The notes below the pieces were generated by a model. That model searched no databases and was not told where the DNA came from. It saw nothing but the letters and a program-made list of their open reading frames with translations. From contig CAYVGI010000178.1 in assembly GCA_964451095.1 (NCBI GenBank), positions 1-8,492 of the forward strand: a DNA stretch of 8,492 bases. The letters run 5' to 3'. Positions 7,260-8,492 of this stretch are shown here, piece after piece (position 1 is the first letter of the stretch; every line of letters begins with the position of its first letter). A program made the translations under genes and the position numbers. Source of the DNA: DAOTTY01 sp964451095 (lineage in GTDB: Bacteria > Chloroflexota > Anaerolineae > Aggregatilineales > Phototrophicaceae).

Positions 7260-7883
7260 ATGACGGAAGCAACAACGCGACAATTTGCGCGGCTGGGCGT
7301 ACTGCGGGTAAGCCCCGCTGCGGACGAGATACGGGTACAGGTGGACTGGTGGCGGGCGCAAAGCCTGCGCGAGACGGTGAAGACGGTGCTGTTTGCGTTT
7401 GCGGGGCTGTTCGTCGCAGCGACGTTTAGCATATGGGCGGTGAGCAGCGCTGCCGCCGGGGATTTCTTCACGGGGTGGCGGCTTTTTGTGTTTGTGGGGC
7501 TGCCGATGGCTTTGCTCATCGCCGTGGGTGGATGGGCGTTTTACGTGTTCCTCGCCACGGTCATCAACCAGACGGAAACGGTGTTCACGCCGCAGCGCGT
7601 GACGACCCGTGCCACGCCGCTGCCCTTCCCGGCACCGAGCGTGGATATGCCGGTAGCCGATGTTACGCAGATCACGTTCACGGAGCAGTACACGCCGCGC
7701 ATGACGGTGGGGTGTACGGTACGCGCGGTAGGCACAGACGGCACCGAGGCGCTGTTGTTCGCCTTCTACGACACGCCGGACATCGTGGAACGGCTCGCCC
7801 GGCGTGTCGGTGACCTGTACAGTAGTACGGGCGTGGATGTGGTGCACGCGCCACTTGAGCCACGCACAGATGATCCAAACTAA
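7260..7883 (+). CDS. Unknown two-TM membrane protein, third gene of dynamin operon
   Basis: I do not recognise this 207-residue protein. The N-terminal 40 residues are soluble and contain VDWWRAQSLRETVKT. Two membrane segments follow (about 42-62 and 75-102) with a short loop between them. The C-terminal half (about 104-198) is soluble, rich in beta-type residues, and ends with a likely helix (172-187, PDIVERLARRVGDLYS). Positive charges before the first segment suggest both ends are cytoplasmic. The layout of membrane hairpin, beta-rich domain and final helix resembles bacterial PH-like domain proteins, but this is a guess from shape only. The ATG is 9 bp after the second dynamin's TAA, without a clear Shine-Dalgarno, so it is probably translated from the same mRNA. 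It could be a membrane anchor or regulator for the dynamins. Its stop overlaps the stop of the convergent pentapeptide gene. Confidence 0.85.
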   Translation: MTEATTRQFARLGVLRVSPAADEIRVQVDWWRAQSLRETVKTVLFAFAGLFVAATFSIWAVSSAAAGDFFTGWRLFVFVGLPMALLIAVGGWAFYVFLATVINQTETVFTPQRVTTRATPLPFPAPSVDMPVADVTQITFTEQYTPRMTVGCTVRAVGTDGTEALLFAFYDTPDIVERLARRVGDLYSSTGVDVVHAPLEPRTDDPN

Positions 7884-8422
7884 GGGAATGGTGGAGCAAG
7901 CCAGAAGTTAGGGTGATCTGGATTCGTAAACCTTTCCAGGTCACTGTGGTTTTCTTGAAAGCGGTTACCGTCGGGTAAAGTAGTGAATTCGTCTATTAGC
8001 GCATTGCTCAAGTCTGCTCCGTTTAGGTTTGCACTGATCAGACTTGCCCCTCGCAGGTCTGCACCGCTCAGGTCTGCACCGCCCAGGTTTGCCTCCATCA
8101 AGAATGCCCGCTTCAGGTCTGCACCGCTGAGATTTGCACCATTCAGGTCTGCAGAAATCAGGTCTGCTTCACTTAAGTCCGCACCACTTAGATCTGCACC
8201 GCCTAGGTCGCTTTCTCTTAGGCTCACCCTACTCAGATCTGCCATTGGCTCAGGTTGCGGTGAAAACTCAATTCCAGGGTCTATCGAAAACCAAAAACTA
8301 AACAGTACAAACAGCACGAAGTATGTGCCTAGAAAAACGAGAAATCGAAGACCATAGATCTGGACAATTGCTCGCAGCCCCTGTTCAAGCGGCAACCTAG
8401 GTTCATTCTTCAACTGGCTCAT
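7880..8422 (-). CDS. Membrane-anchored pentapeptide-repeat protein
   Basis: This 180-residue protein has a single hydrophobic segment (about 25-46) after a basic N-terminus, then a linker (47-60), and a pentapeptide-repeat domain (61-144) of the A(D/N)Lxx type. Leucine occurs at every fifth position from L63 to L138, 16 in a row, giving about four coils of a right-handed beta-helix. The C-terminal tail (145-180) contains FTTLPDGNRF, a common ending for such proteins. With no cleavage site seen, it is probably a membrane-tethered protein; the side of the repeat domain is uncertain, since N-in topology would place it outside. The molecular function of most such proteins is unknown. The ATG has AAAGG seven nt upstream. 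Base composition differs from its neighbours: hand counts give about 48% GC (8221-8400) against 65% in the adjacent gene (7561-7740), suggesting separate origin. Confidence 0.88.
   Translation of the reverse strand: MSQLKNEPRLPLEQGLRAIVQIYGLRFLVFLGTYFVLFVLFSFWFSIDPGIEFSPQPEPMADLSRVSLRESDLGGADLSGADLSEADLISADLNGANLSGADLKRAFLMEANLGGADLSGADLRGASLISANLNGADLSNALIDEFTTLPDGNRFQENHSDLERFTNPDHPNFWLAPPFP
7991..8242 (-). repeat. 15-bp coding repeats of the pentapeptide domain
   Basis: About 16 imperfect 15-bp units run in tandem without spacers, each encoding one A(D/N)Lxx pentapeptide. On the + strand, units look like GTCTGCACCGCTCAG. A longer period is also visible in the protein: residues 70-104 resemble residues 110-144, a shift of 40 residues (120 bp), both containing GGADLSGADL. 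Confidence 0.85.
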
Positions 8423-8492
8423 TGTCCTGCCTTTGTTCCTAGTTTGCGCTGTGCTTTCTTGATGTCTTGACCTGCTCTAAGGATAAGGATGA
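8423..8492. other. Right-edge non-coding segment
   Basis: The minus strand carries the AAAGG ribosome-binding site of the pentapeptide gene (8430-8434), and its promoter should be here or beyond the edge; no convincing -35/-10 pair is seen. On the + strand, AAGGA (8479-8483) stands five nt before ATG (8489-8491), which may be the start of a further gene cut off by the window, but only one base follows it. Confidence 0.3.

Noticed and set aside
6768..7847. A 359-codon open frame on the minus strand.
   Set aside because: It crosses the end of the second dynamin and the third operon gene, is rich in arginine and histidine as expected of an antisense frame, and has no recognisable domain.
3632..7883. 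Calling the dynamin operon an anti-phage defence system.
   Set aside because: Some bacterial dynamins give phage tolerance, but there are no neighbouring defence or mobile genes here, and tandem dynamins also have housekeeping roles.
7926..7957. Possible hairpin AAACC...GGTTT with a T-rich end, as a + strand terminator for the dynamin operon.
   Set aside because: A 5-bp AT-rich stem with a large loop inside the coding region of the opposite gene is too weak.
7991..8242. Regularly spaced short repeats reminiscent of a CRISPR array.
   Set aside because: Units are 15 bp, imperfect, in frame and without spacers; they encode pentapeptides.
7983..8357. A + strand reading frame of 124 codons rich in SAPLR-type repeats.
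   Set aside because: It is the antisense image of the pentapeptide repeats; the minus strand gives a well-formed family with a good start and ribosome-binding site.

Overview
The window looks like a stretch of chromosome from a GC-rich bacterium. The coding style, the three-GAF class III nucleotide cyclase and the tandem dynamin-like GTPases suggest a Chloroflexota-type organism, but no marker gene proves this and the taxon is a guess.

Left edge (1-203): two adjacent + strand tRNA genes, both with a CAT anticodon. The first, cut by the window edge, has initiator (fMet) features; the second looks like elongator Met. A GC hairpin followed by a T-run closes the cluster. Positions 203-3463 hold a two-gene minus-strand operon: a 677-residue protein with three GAF-like sensor modules and a C-terminal class III adenylate/guanylate cyclase domain, then lysA (diaminopimelate decarboxylase, the last step of lysine synthesis) starting 3 nt after the cyclase stop. 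This pairing is unusual.

A 168-bp divergent intergenic region (3464-3631) separates this operon from a + strand operon (3632-7883). It carries plausible promoters for both sides and a 7-bp inverted repeat. The + operon holds two tandem dynamin-like GTPases (617 and 587 residues), each with a complete G1-G4 motif set, long helical regions and a C-terminal pair of membrane segments. They are followed by a 207-residue protein with two membrane segments and an unidentified soluble C-terminal domain. Gaps of 1 and 9 bp indicate co-transcription. Paired dynamins in other bacteria act as hetero-oligomers that tether or remodel membranes; the third protein is a candidate membrane partner.

Right edge (7880-8492): a minus-strand, membrane-anchored pentapeptide-repeat protein overlaps the last operon gene tail-to-tail by 4 bp through shared stop codons. 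Its GC content is clearly lower than that of its neighbours, so it may have been acquired separately. The last 70 bp hold its ribosome-binding site and possibly the first codon of another gene.

The most interesting unit is the tandem dynamin plus small membrane protein operon, divergent from the GAF-cyclase gene. The individual families are known; this combination is what deserves checking.
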